Positions 1 to 5,454 of a stretch of DNA of 24,673 nucleotides are shown here, piece after piece. This stretch comes from a virus. The notes beneath the pieces are model-generated. The model searched no databases, was not told the DNA's origin, and worked only from the letters and a program-made list of their open reading frames with translations. The stretch's first letter is position 1. Each line of letters begins with the position of its first letter. The DNA lies in the IMG/VR virus record IMGVR_UViG_3300027747_000650, positions 1-24,673 of that record. One strand, given 5' to 3'. Both the position numbers and the translations under genes were made by a program.

Positions 1-123
1 CTTGCCTTCACCAATAGCGACAACTATACCACTAAACAATTTAGTTGTGGTAGGAATAATGATGGTGCTTGATAATTTTTCGTCATCTTGACGGATTAGT
101 ACACAATTACTGAGTGGTCGCAT
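1..123 (-). CDS. groES: Phage GroES-like co-chaperonin (Cpn10), C-terminus beyond window
   Basis: The 41 visible codons begin MRPLSNCVLIRQDD and end IVVAIGEGK at the left edge. The RPL-x-D/N-x-V-x-I/V-x-R start and the G-x-V-V-A-I/V-G-x-G strand are hallmarks of 10-kDa chaperonins. Between them, residues 23-36 form a short version of the mobile loop, with a hydrophobic III-P where GroES has GGIVLP. In the family, a heptamer caps GroEL and this loop contacts GroEL; phage versions such as T4 gp31 help capsid protein folding. The ATG overlaps the stop of the upstream gene (TAATG), so it belongs to the packaging/head operon and probably assists coat folding. That role is inference. The gene is cut by the window, so total length is unknown. 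Confidence 0.85.
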   Translation of the reverse strand, partial: MRPLSNCVLIRQDDEKLSSTIIIPTTTKLFSGIVVAIGEGK

Positions 124-269
124 TATTTCTTCATCTTCCCTTTAGACATCGCTGCTCTTTTTTCTGAATACGCAATTGCTACAGCCTGTTTAACTGGCTT
201 GCCTGATTTAATTTCTGCTTTCACATTGGATCTGAAGGCTTCTTTGCTTGCTGATTTTTTTAACGGCAC
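123..269 (-). CDS. Small basic phage protein, DUF6496-like (48 aa)
   Basis: Forty-eight codons from a GTG start: MPLKKSASKEAF at the N-terminus and KPVKQAVAIAYSEKR in the middle, ending in a lysine-rich tail (SKGKMKK). The MPLKKG/S start followed by an x-P-x-K-Q-A-V-A-I-A-Y/L segment matches a small protein found next to phage head genes and labelled DUF6496; the assignment is from memory of the family pattern. Function is unknown. The high lysine content and lack of a membrane segment suggest a nucleic-acid-binding or structural small protein. GTG is chosen because AGGGGA lies about 9 bases upstream and MPLKK is the family's start; no in-frame ATG gives that N-terminus. It begins two bases after the preceding stop and overlaps the GroES start by one base. 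Confidence 0.75.
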   Translation of the reverse strand: MPLKKSASKEAFRSNVKAEIKSGKPVKQAVAIAYSEKRAAMSKGKMKK

Positions 270-271
270 GA

Positions 272-427
272 TTATTTCCCCTTTTTTGCAGTTTTTGCTG
301 AATCTTTAAAATCTTTTGCTGTCGGTGCGTTTTTTGAACCTACTTTGTTCATTTTTTCACCGCTACCCGCAGCTATCCTAGCTTGTTTTTTATGAATGTT
401 AGCATAAAGTCCTGGTTTAGTTGCCAT
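272..427 (-). CDS. Small conserved phage protein MATKPGLYANIH-type (51 aa)
   Basis: Fifty-one codons: starts MATKPGLYANIHKKQARI, continues with GSGEKMNKVGSKNAP and ends with a lysine/alanine tail (AKTAKKGK). This pattern (KPGLYANIH, then AGSGEKM, then VGSKGAPTA) is familiar from small proteins of unknown function encoded near phage portal and terminase genes. The protein is soluble, basic and probably partly disordered. It starts one base after the stop of the DUF6321-like gene and ends two bases before the next start, so it is part of a tight run of four short genes after the large terminase. The function cannot be stated; a role in head assembly or packaging is only suggested by position. 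Confidence 0.75.
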   Translation of the reverse strand: MATKPGLYANIHKKQARIAAGSGEKMNKVGSKNAPTAKDFKDSAKTAKKGK

Positions 428-706
428 TTAACAGTTCCAATTCTTAAGTGATGCCTTGGCGCGTGGTGCGTCGCCTTTAGCGTGTTTAACAACGCCTTCC
501 ATCCTGGCACAAAATGACGCTTTACGGCCTGCATCGGCTTTCGTCTTAGGATTGGGAGCGGGTGCCTTGAGATTACTACCATTTTTTGCGTTGTACTCGG
601 CGCGGCCTTTGGCGGTCATGCCCGCACCTTTTTCGGTGGTGTTGTACGTTTTGTTTTTACCGGTTGTTTTGTGCGCAATCGGTTTGTCGTGTTTTTTCGT
701 TGCCAT
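428..706 (-). CDS. Small basic phage protein, DUF6321-like (92 aa)
   Basis: Read from the ATG at 706 (MATKKHDKPIAHKTTGK). It contains GAGMTAKGRAEYN at about 28-40, KASFCARMEGV at about 64-74 and ends KNWNC. The GMTAKG..YR, RRKSFCARM and terminal RWNC pattern is that of a small phage protein family labelled DUF6321, often next to terminase; that is recognition by pattern only. It is rich in lysine, with no membrane segment and two conserved cysteines. An upstream in-frame ATG at 721 would add MDGFI, but the 706 start gives a TAATG overlap with the terminase stop, the same junction used throughout this phage. Function unknown; the position suggests a packaging or head-completion role. Confidence 0.75.
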   Translation of the reverse strand: MATKKHDKPIAHKTTGKNKTYNTTEKGAGMTAKGRAEYNAKNGSNLKAPAPNPKTKADAGRKASFCARMEGVVKHAKGDAPRAKASLKNWNC

Positions 707-2232
707 TATGAACCCATCCAAGAGTTAACTGCTGAACTTTGTGATTGATAATTATTTCGTTTGATTATACCTTTATTTTCGCGGTGTGCAACAGGAAATG
801 CAAATGTCAAACAGATAGCATCGGCAGCATCGGGTGACGCCAGCCCTCTTGCCTTCATATCCTTCTTCGATTCCAAGAAAATACTACCCTTGCTATCCGG
901 CTTCATCAGCGGGCTGATCAAGTCACTTTTCAGATACTTGTCGCTCGGTATGCTTGCCGTTTTGAGCCATTCCTTCATATTGCCCCACATCTCAGCACGT
1001 TTGTTGCCGTACATCATCGGATTCTTGGCCTTATTGCCGAAGTTCACACCTTTAATCTTGTACCGTTGCTCTTTCAGACGATCCACCACGCCAGCACCAA
1101 GTCCACCCTCATCAACGCAGACCATCGCCGGTTGATACTGCTCAATTGCTTCAATCACATAGCCAACCACCGTCATCGTATCGTCGCCCTTGTACCGTTT
1201 AATCTCTACAATGTCACGACCTTGCCGGACAGCGATGACTGTTGAGTCCGAGCCAAACCTTGCGGGGTCTACACCAATCGTAATCGGTGCTGAATCATCC
1301 TTATGCTTAGGGCGTTTCATCGCTTCATCTACTAGACTGACAGGTATAAACTGATCATCACCTTCTGATGGAAACTGTCCATACACCTCAACGTTGGCTT
1401 GATACGAATCAGCCCCATATTCTTCAATAATCTGCTCATACACATTCTTGTCAGTACCTTCAACTTGCCTAGCGTCGATGTTGCGATTCTTCCAAAACGC
1501 ACGCTTGGCGTTAAACGCTTCGTAGAAGTAGCCACTATTGCGCCGTGGGTTACTGAACGCTAACCAGAACCTATTGGGTGTGTTCTCTGTGAAGAACCCA
1601 GATGTTACCGCCCAGATGGAATCGTCAATACCTGACGCTTCATCGAACACGACCATCACACCGTCGTAGTTGTGAACCCCCGCGAACGCGTCGGGATTCT
1701 CGGCTGACCATAGCCGGCCTTCCAAATTCCAATACCGTGTGCCTTTCTTCAGATCCCGCTCGACTAGTTCCGTCAGCCATTTAGCTGGCATCACACGTGT
1801 TGCTGACACCTCGAACCAATGACTGTTCATGGACATACTTAACCACTTAGTAATCTCGGCCCATGTGACTGAGCGTAGCTGACTCTCGGAGTTAGCGGAC
1901 ACGATGACCGTGGCACCAATCCGTGTGGTCATCATCCACAGCACGAGCCATGACACTAGCGCCGATTTGCCGATACCACGACCAGAAGCTACCGCTTCAC
2001 GCAGTACGTCGTAGTCGACCTTGCCTTGGTTCTGTTTGATATGCTCGGCGATGTCAAGTAAGACCTCACGTTGCCACTTGCGTGGGCCTGCAAAGTTTTC
2101 GAGTGGGGTGCCTTTTTGCCCCCAAGGATAGCAGAACATCACAAACGCTAGTGGGTTATCCTTAATCGCCGGACTCCACAGGCGTGCCATCAGTTCTTGT
2201 TCGTCACTTGCAGAGTAGATGGTGGATTGCAT
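706..2232 (-). CDS. terL: Terminase large subunit (packaging ATPase-nuclease)
   Basis: A 508-residue motor that cuts concatemeric phage DNA and pumps it into the prohead. The N-terminal ATPase shows Walker A SGRGIGKS at 83-90 and Walker B VMVVFDE at 192-198 with the catalytic Glu. The C-terminal RNase H-like nuclease shows GVDPARFGSD around 320-329 (metal Asp322), VCVDEGG around 371-377 (Asp374) and SPDAADA around 466-472 (Asp468/471). Length and domain order are normal for Terminase_6/P22-type large subunits. Its ATG directly follows the stop of the small subunit gene, and its own stop overlaps the next ATG. All motif residues are intact, so it is probably functional. Which packaging strategy (headful or site-specific) it uses cannot be read from this sequence. 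Confidence 0.95.
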   Translation of the reverse strand: MQSTIYSASDEQELMARLWSPAIKDNPLAFVMFCYPWGQKGTPLENFAGPRKWQREVLLDIAEHIKQNQGKVDYDVLREAVASGRGIGKSALVSWLVLWMMTTRIGATVIVSANSESQLRSVTWAEITKWLSMSMNSHWFEVSATRVMPAKWLTELVERDLKKGTRYWNLEGRLWSAENPDAFAGVHNYDGVMVVFDEASGIDDSIWAVTSGFFTENTPNRFWLAFSNPRRNSGYFYEAFNAKRAFWKNRNIDARQVEGTDKNVYEQIIEEYGADSYQANVEVYGQFPSEGDDQFIPVSLVDEAMKRPKHKDDSAPITIGVDPARFGSDSTVIAVRQGRDIVEIKRYKGDDTMTVVGYVIEAIEQYQPAMVCVDEGGLGAGVVDRLKEQRYKIKGVNFGNKAKNPMMYGNKRAEMWGNMKEWLKTASIPSDKYLKSDLISPLMKPDSKGSIFLESKKDMKARGLASPDAADAICLTFAFPVAHRENKGIIKRNNYQSQSSAVNSWMGS

Positions 2233-2694
2233 TTAAGCGGTTTGCTTTTCTTTTAGTTGCGGTTTCACGTGGAACGTCGCATCAACGTCGGTGTAGACAC
2301 CCTCAATGACGCGCGTTTGTGCTTGTTCTAATGCCTGAGTGATGCTGATGCGTTGCTCTACGTCGATGGACAGTTGCTGTTTTGCGACCCACCCGTGCTG
2401 ATGCTTTAAGATTTCTAATGCTGACTTTGCGTCGCCTGCTTTGGCAGCGTTGTGCAGTACGGTGGACATTTCCATCTCCCCGTCGGCGCGGCCTTTGAGT
2501 TCAGCCATCTCAGCAATCGGATCTAGTTGAATCAGTTGCCGGTACTCGGTAGGCAACATTCCAGACGCCAAAGCAAGCGAGTCACCTTTGAGTCCTAACT
2601 TGGAAGCGGCGTAGATTTTCTCTAGGCGTGACTCCGTAGCGCGAACCTGTCGCACTTCGTAAGGGAAGGATTGGAAGTTATCGAACATTTGCAT
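2233..2694 (-). CDS. terS: Probable terminase small subunit
   Basis: A 153-residue soluble, helical protein directly upstream of and abutting the large terminase. Residues 21-60 (SRLEKIYAASKLGLKGDSLALASG onward) look like a helix-turn-helix that could recognise packaging DNA. Residues 84-110 (AAKAGDAKSALEILKHQHGW) resemble the oligomerisation segment of small terminases that recruit the large subunit. Assignment rests mostly on position and size. No clear Shine-Dalgarno sequence precedes the ATG at 2694. A second ATG lies at 2688 (Met3), and a promoter-like element runs right up to the start, so initiation may be leaderless. It reads away from the origin-like region. Confidence 0.8.
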   Translation of the reverse strand: MQMFDNFQSFPYEVRQVRATESRLEKIYAASKLGLKGDSLALASGMLPTEYRQLIQLDPIAEMAELKGRADGEMEMSTVLHNAAKAGDAKSALEILKHQHGWVAKQQLSIDVEQRISITQALEQAQTRVIEGVYTDVDATFHVKPQLKEKQTA

Positions 2695-2723
2695 AGTGTA
2701 TCAAATTTCTTGCTAAGTGCTAA
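2695..2723 (-). promoter_or_regulatory. Candidate promoter for the terminase operon
   Basis: On the minus strand TTAGCA (2723-2718) is followed after 17 bases by TACACT (2700-2695), which is preceded by TGA as in an extended -10. The -35 matches the sigma70 consensus at 4 of 6 positions and the -10 at 4 of 6. Transcription would start near 2688, inside the annotated start of the small terminase gene. Confidence 0.4.
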
Positions 2724-2802
2724 TAAAAAATTTCTAAAAAAATAAAAAGTTTTTGCAAACGCTCCATCAGCGAACACACCTACGCCCAGGCCCTACCCGG
2801 GT

Positions 2803-2825
2803 GCTTTGCAGCCGAAAGCTTTTTT
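2803..2825 (+). terminator. Weak terminator-like hairpin
   Basis: GCTTT (2803-2807) can pair with AAAGC (2815-2819) around a 7-base loop, followed by six T (2820-2825). The 5-bp stem is short, and no plus-strand gene lies upstream. If real, it would stop plus-strand transcripts entering from the terminase side. Confidence 0.25.
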
Positions 2826-2904
2826 GCCAGTTAGCTTGCACCGAAAGCGATCGCTAGGCGTTTGCCATTGGCTTGTTGCTTAGAGTTTTAGGGGTGCCAT
2901 CCAT

Positions 2905-3021
2905 CATGGACAATGTGGACATTGTGGACAATTGTTTTTTATTGAATGCTTGGGGTGCCTAATAACTTTAGACTGTGGACAATATGGACAACTATTTTTT
3001 ATTTAGTCCACATTGTCCATG
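2905..3021. repeat. 16-bp exact inverted repeat within the box array
   Basis: CATGGACAATGTGGAC (2905-2920) is the exact reverse complement of GTCCACATTGTCCATG (3006-3021). Each arm carries two box cores. The 85-base spacer holds further boxes at 2923, 2974 and 2985. The arms could form a large hairpin or cruciform, or simply place two box pairs head to head. Confidence 0.85.
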
Positions 3022-3090
3022 TCATAACATGGGGCTAAAAACATGGACAAAATGCGTGGACATTTGTGGACATTGTGGACAAGTGGACAA
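2907..3090. repeat. Left array of GTGGACA boxes
   Basis: TGGACA cores start at 2907, 2916, 2925, 2976, 2985, 3044, 3057, 3067, 3076 and 3084, and two reversed copies lie at 3006-3019. Spacing of 9 bases recurs (2907/2916/2925, 2976/2985, 3067/3076). Several copies read TGTGGACAA, the complement of TTGTCCACA, which differs from the DnaA consensus TTATCCACA at one base. They may bind DnaA or a phage initiator. Confidence 0.85.
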
Positions 3091-3116
3091 TCGATTTTTA
3101 ATTGGTACAAGTTGAC

Positions 3117-3151
3117 TATATCTTGTTTAATTTTTTAACTTATAAGATATA
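3117..3151. repeat. AT-rich inverted repeat between the two box arrays
   Basis: TATATCTT (3117-3124) and AAGATATA (3144-3151) form an 8-bp inverted repeat around an A/T-rich loop with a TTTTTT run. It lies where the box orientation switches. This is the natural candidate for the DNA-unwinding element of the origin; that function is inferred from position and composition. Confidence 0.5.
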
Positions 3152-3162
3152 TACAAGTAACA

Positions 3163-3267
3163 TTATCCACATTATCCACATCGAGCGTTTATATGGTTCT
3201 CATGCCAGTTCGCCGCGTCCACATTCTTATCCACACCATGTCCACAATTGATCCAATTTTGTCCACA
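3163..3267 (+). repeat. Right array with three perfect DnaA boxes
   Basis: TTATCCACA occurs at 3163-3171, immediately again at 3172-3180, and at 3227-3235. Related boxes are GTCCACA at 3217-3223, TGTCCACA at 3239-3246 and TTGTCCACA at 3259-3267. TTATCCACA is the established high-affinity DnaA box of E. coli, so direct binding of the host initiator is plausible. All six boxes face rightward, opposite to most of the left array. Confidence 0.85.
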
Positions 3268-3278
3268 AATTAACAATT

Positions 3279-3296
3279 AATTATTTGCAAATAATT
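3279..3296. promoter_or_regulatory. 18-bp perfect palindrome, candidate operator
   Basis: AATTATTTGCAAATAATT is a perfect dyad. It extends imperfectly outward through AACAATTA on the left and TGTT on the right. It lies 26 bases upstream of the -10 element of the rightward genes, about where a regulator would act on that promoter. The binding protein is unknown. Confidence 0.5.
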
Positions 3297-3318
3297 GTTG
3301 TGTTGTTGTAATAAATTT

Positions 3319-3327
3319 TGATACAAT
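3319..3327 (+). promoter_or_regulatory. Extended -10 promoter for the small-gene cluster
   Basis: TGATACAAT combines an extended TG with a -10 hexamer TACAAT (5 of 6 to consensus). No good -35 is seen at 17 bases; TTGTTG repeats lie at 3295 and 3303. It is followed by an AAAGGAA ribosome site and the ATG at 3371. Confidence 0.5.
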
Positions 3328-3370
3328 AGAATCTAGCAACAAATTAATTAACTCAACTAAAGGAATCTAA

Positions 3371-3697
3371 ATGAGCGTAACAGATGAAAACAGATTAAAA
3401 GAACAAGTTTCCCACATTGTCAACACCATCCAAGATGGATATTTAGACGATGAAACTGGGGAGGTAATAAGTGGCTTTGATTACCTAACTGATGTACTTG
3501 ACATTGAATACATTGTCGATTCAAAAAAGCAATACTTGGGGGCTAGAATTTTAGTGGCTTTTGGTGGGCCAAATATTTGGATTAATACTCGCACTCAACA
3601 AGTTGAGGGGTATTGGTGGGGTAGCACATCCATCCAGTCATACAACAACGATGAGATGGACATCGATGGTGCATTGTCTGAACTTTATAACTGTTAA
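3371..3697 (+). CDS. Conserved hypothetical phage protein (108 aa)
   Basis: First gene of the rightward small-gene cluster. Residues 34-65 (SGFDYLTDVLDIEYIVDS, then YLGARILVAFGGPNIWINT) and the following VEGYWWG form a compact pattern I recognise from hypothetical proteins in diverse phages and plasmids, but no function is attached to it. It is acidic and soluble, with no membrane segment or catalytic motif. A strong ribosome site (AAAGGAA, 3359-3365) precedes the ATG by a few bases. Downstream of the origin-like region and a promoter with a palindromic operator, it is probably made early. An early-acting host-takeover or replication-modulating role is possible but not shown. Confidence 0.75.
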   Translation: MSVTDENRLKEQVSHIVNTIQDGYLDDETGEVISGFDYLTDVLDIEYIVDSKKQYLGARILVAFGGPNIWINTRTQQVEGYWWGSTSIQSYNNDEMDIDGALSELYNC

Positions 3698-3709
3698 GGA
3701 AAAAACAAA

Positions 3710-3979
3710 ATGATTATCAACTTAAAAATCGAAATTACTGAAAAAGAAATTATGGGCTTTTTGCGTGAATACCCCGAAAAAAATATCCAAGATTTATTAG
3801 GCGAAATTAATAACACAGTTTATCTTGGGGGAGATTGCATTGCCGCCATGATGATGAGATTGCATGACATCAACTGTGAACATTACATCGAAAAAAGTGA
3901 AGTAAACAATCAATTAGACTACTTAGCAAAAATATCTGATGATGTGTTTTATGCTCGACTAATGAGTGAAAATAAGTGA
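3710..3979 (+). CDS. Hypothetical protein (89 aa)
   Basis: I do not recognise this protein. It begins MIINLKIEITEKEIMGFLRE and appears mainly helical, with a methionine cluster (AAMMMRLHDINC at 47-58). There is no membrane segment or known motif. It follows the first gene by 12 bases with an AAGGAAAAAA ribosome site and shares that gene's AT-rich composition. A strong hairpin sits just after its stop, so it may close a short two-gene transcript. Confidence 0.6.
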   Translation: MIINLKIEITEKEIMGFLREYPEKNIQDLLGEINNTVYLGGDCIAAMMMRLHDINCEHYIEKSEVNNQLDYLAKISDDVFYARLMSENK

Positions 3980-3984
3980 AATTT

Positions 3985-4011
3985 AAAAGCCTATTCAATG
4001 AGTAGGCTTTT
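3985..4011. terminator. Stem-loop after the second small gene (attenuator or partial terminator)
   Basis: AAAAGCCTATTC (3985-3996) pairs with GAGTAGGCTTTT (4000-4011) over 12 bp with one G-U pair and a 3-base loop AAT. Only four T close the stem on either strand. It lies within the rightward cluster, so it may reduce transcription of the later small genes rather than stop it, or act as an RNA-processing site. Confidence 0.6.
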
Positions 4012-4063
4012 GGATCATTATTTAAATGATTATTTGCTAAATTAAACTAAAGGAAATTACACA

Positions 4064-4309
4064 ATGAAAGATTATCTTACTTTTAATATTACTTGTCACT
4101 TCGGATGTGCAATTGTTAACAACGATTATTCTGGCTTAATAGATGGTGAAGAGGAACAATTAAATCGGTTTTTAGATAAGTTAAAAACCGACTATAAAAC
4201 AACTGATTTAATCATGGAAGCTTTTGATGATGAACCCCAGTTCACTCGTTGCGATGTAACTAACCTTATGAGCGATTGTATTAAATTTACTTTGGAGATC
4301 TCAGAATGA
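4064..4309 (+). CDS. Hypothetical acidic protein (81 aa)
   Basis: Unrecognised. It starts MKDYLTFNITCHFGCAIVNN and continues as an acidic, probably alpha/beta protein (DGEEEQLNRFLDKL, EAFDDEPQFTRCD). There is no membrane segment. The alternation CHFGCAIV suggests a beta strand with two cysteines. The leader AAACTAAAGGAAATTACACA repeats the AACTAAAGGAA found before the first gene of the cluster, suggesting a common translation-start design. Its stop overlaps the next ATG (ATGA), so the following membrane protein is probably translationally coupled. Confidence 0.6.
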   Translation: MKDYLTFNITCHFGCAIVNNDYSGLIDGEEEQLNRFLDKLKTDYKTTDLIMEAFDDEPQFTRCDVTNLMSDCIKFTLEISE

Positions 4310-4413
4310 AAAACAAACCTAATTTTACAGATTATCTTTGGGGTACCTTTTTCGCTATCTTTATTGGTGCGGCACTAGGTTTTATTTTTGCAATTAAAAA
4401 TGGGGGGTTTTAA
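4306..4413 (+). CDS. Short single-TM protein (35 aa)
   Basis: ATG at 4306 overlaps the previous stop (ATGA). The 35 residues begin MKNKPNFTDYLWG and contain one hydrophobic segment, FFAIFIGAALGFIFAI, at about 15-30, then a short KNGGF tail. The GAALG small-residue patch is typical of packed single-pass helices. The short, positively charged N-terminus suggests N-in topology. Small inner-membrane proteins of early phage clusters often affect host functions or superinfection, but nothing here fixes the role. Its stop lies one base before the next ATG, and the GGGGGG near its end probably serves as that gene's ribosome site. Confidence 0.6.
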   Translation: MKNKPNFTDYLWGTFFAIFIGAALGFIFAIKNGGF

Positions 4414-4414
4414 T

Positions 4415-4639
4415 ATGGTTTACGAAATTCAACACTTCACCTTGCGTGATGGATGGGTTAACACTTGGACAATTGAGAATGAAGATGGCACAACTCAACT
4501 TGAATATTTTGATTCAATAATTGATGCCCAAGAATCGTTAAATGAATTTTTACAAGATGAACATCAAGCCTATGTAATGGGTTACACCGATAGTCCATTC
4601 AAAGAAGAAGAATTTAGAATCGTGGAGGTTACACAATGA
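4415..4639 (+). CDS. Conserved hypothetical protein YEIQHFTL-type (74 aa)
   Basis: Starts MVYEIQHFTLRDGWVNTWT and ends EEFRIVEVTQ. The YEIQHFTL-x-DGW-x-NTW opening, an acidic amphipathic helix (DAQESLNEFLQDE) and a closing EEFRIVE form a small-protein pattern known from phages and plasmids with no assigned function. A longer reading frame could start at a TTG at 4388, but the ATG at 4415 has a G-rich ribosome site at suitable distance and gives the family N-terminus. Its stop overlaps the next ATG by four bases. Soluble and acidic. Confidence 0.7.
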   Translation: MVYEIQHFTLRDGWVNTWTIENEDGTTQLEYFDSIIDAQESLNEFLQDEHQAYVMGYTDSPFKEEEFRIVEVTQ

Positions 4640-5103
4640 GCGTGAAAATTCAAGATGTATATACTGGCGGCGGTTGCGATCACTTGGAGATTGCTTATCC
4701 TCAATATGGGATATTTTTTGTTGTTAATAATAACGATTGCAATATTCCCAAAGTTGGTGAAGACTGGGGATTCTGTTCTTATGAGTCTGAGGAAAAAATG
4801 AACGATGGGAATTACATCGATTGCCAAGGGCCATTAGATAATTTTAGACAAGATTCATTGATTGACTTTTTTAATGGCTACATACTGGCGAAGGGGTTAA
4901 AAAAAGACCCCCAATATTTTGACCTTGAGAATGTCGATTTTTGCGAGTTGTCAAGCGACATTGCCAACACTTGTGAACCTCATGTGTTAGTTGATGCCCT
5001 CTATTTTCACTTAAAAACATTTACCAAGGATGAACTAGTAATGTACCTAAGCTCGTTAGATTCTAACGATTCTTATAAAATCACCGACTATTTGGAGAAA
5101 TAA
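4636..5103 (+). CDS. Hypothetical acidic protein (155 aa)
   Basis: The largest gene of the cluster, coupled to the previous one by an ATGA overlap. It opens MSVKIQDVYTGGGCDHLEIAY and includes WGFCSYESEEKMNDG near residues 44-58 and a helical C-terminal half (LVDALYFHLKTFTKDELVMYL). It has several cysteines (about residues 14, 35, 47, 63, 103 and 112) but no CxxC pair that would indicate a zinc site. Strongly acidic and soluble. I cannot assign a function; a DNA mimic or host-protein inhibitor would fit its acidity but is speculation. Confidence 0.6.
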   Translation: MSVKIQDVYTGGGCDHLEIAYPQYGIFFVVNNNDCNIPKVGEDWGFCSYESEEKMNDGNYIDCQGPLDNFRQDSLIDFFNGYILAKGLKKDPQYFDLENVDFCELSSDIANTCEPHVLVDALYFHLKTFTKDELVMYLSSLDSNDSYKITDYLEK

Positions 5104-5105
5104 AA

Positions 5106-5312
5106 ATGAACCCAAAACAATATGAACTTTATTTTTTAGACTTGTCTAGCCCATCAAATAAGTCACGCCTTGAATATAAATATCAATTAAATTTTATCAA
5201 CAACCCCGATTATTCATTAGATGAATACCATGAAATTAATAATCTTGAATTAGGGGGTTCTTGTAACTTATCTCATGGCAATATCGAGCATTGGATCCGT
5301 CGCATCAACTAA
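5106..5312 (+). CDS. Hypothetical protein (68 aa)
   Basis: Begins two bases after the preceding stop. MNPKQYELYFLDLSSPSNKS opens a small soluble protein rich in Asn, Tyr and Leu, with no recognised motif. The GGAGAAATAAAA before its ATG, inside the previous gene's end, is a good ribosome site. Composition and AT content match its neighbours. Function unknown. Confidence 0.55.
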   Translation: MNPKQYELYFLDLSSPSNKSRLEYKYQLNFINNPDYSLDEYHEINNLELGGSCNLSHGNIEHWIRRIN

Positions 5313-5331
5313 CTTAAAAGGAAAATAAACC

Positions 5332-5454
5332 ATGTACATCGTATTCTATAAAATCCAAGGTGAAGAACTCTCAATTAGATTTGCTACTAAAGAAAGTGCA
5401 ACACTATTCGCTAATCGATACAACGGAACAATAGAAAAGAGTGTAACGCTATGA
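5332..5454 (+). CDS. Short hypothetical protein (40 aa)
   Basis: MYIVFYKIQGEELSIRFATK starts a 40-residue protein predicted to be strand-strand-helix, ending EKSVTL. The leader AAAAGGAAAATAAACC supplies a strong ribosome site. Its stop overlaps an ATG (ATGA) that opens a 20-codon hydrophobic frame. Unrecognised; support comes from the ribosome site, spacing and continuity with the cluster. Confidence 0.5.
   Translation: MYIVFYKIQGEELSIRFATKESATLFANRYNGTIEKSVTL

Larger units (their letters stand above)
2695..3370. other. Gene-free region: candidate replication origin between divergent operons
   Basis: No credible gene is present in these 676 bases. The first part (about 2761-2870) is richer in GC and holds a weak hairpin and the 10-bp palindrome AGCGATCGCT (2847-2856). 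From 2907 to 3267 there are 18 copies of a box with core TGGACA or TCCACA. Boxes left of about 3090 mostly read TGTGGACA on the plus strand; all boxes right of 3160 read TTATCCACA, TGTCCACA or GTCCACA. Between them is an AT-rich segment (about 3091-3160). Three boxes are perfect DnaA boxes. Divergent gene clusters flank the region. A DnaA-dependent or phage-initiator-dependent origin is the simplest reading; that is inference from layout. Confidence 0.7.

Noticed and set aside
761-1135. Long plus-strand frame opposite the terminase gene
   Set aside because: It lies antisense to the intact, motif-rich large terminase and shows no ribosome site or recognisable protein.
2761-2870. Possible tRNA in the GC-richer part of the gap
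   Set aside because: No acceptor stem, TTC-loop or anticodon arm could be folded on either strand.
3163-3267. Box array as a CRISPR
   Set aside because: Repeats are 7-9 bases with irregular spacing from 0 to about 37 bases, and no cas genes are present; the layout fits an origin.
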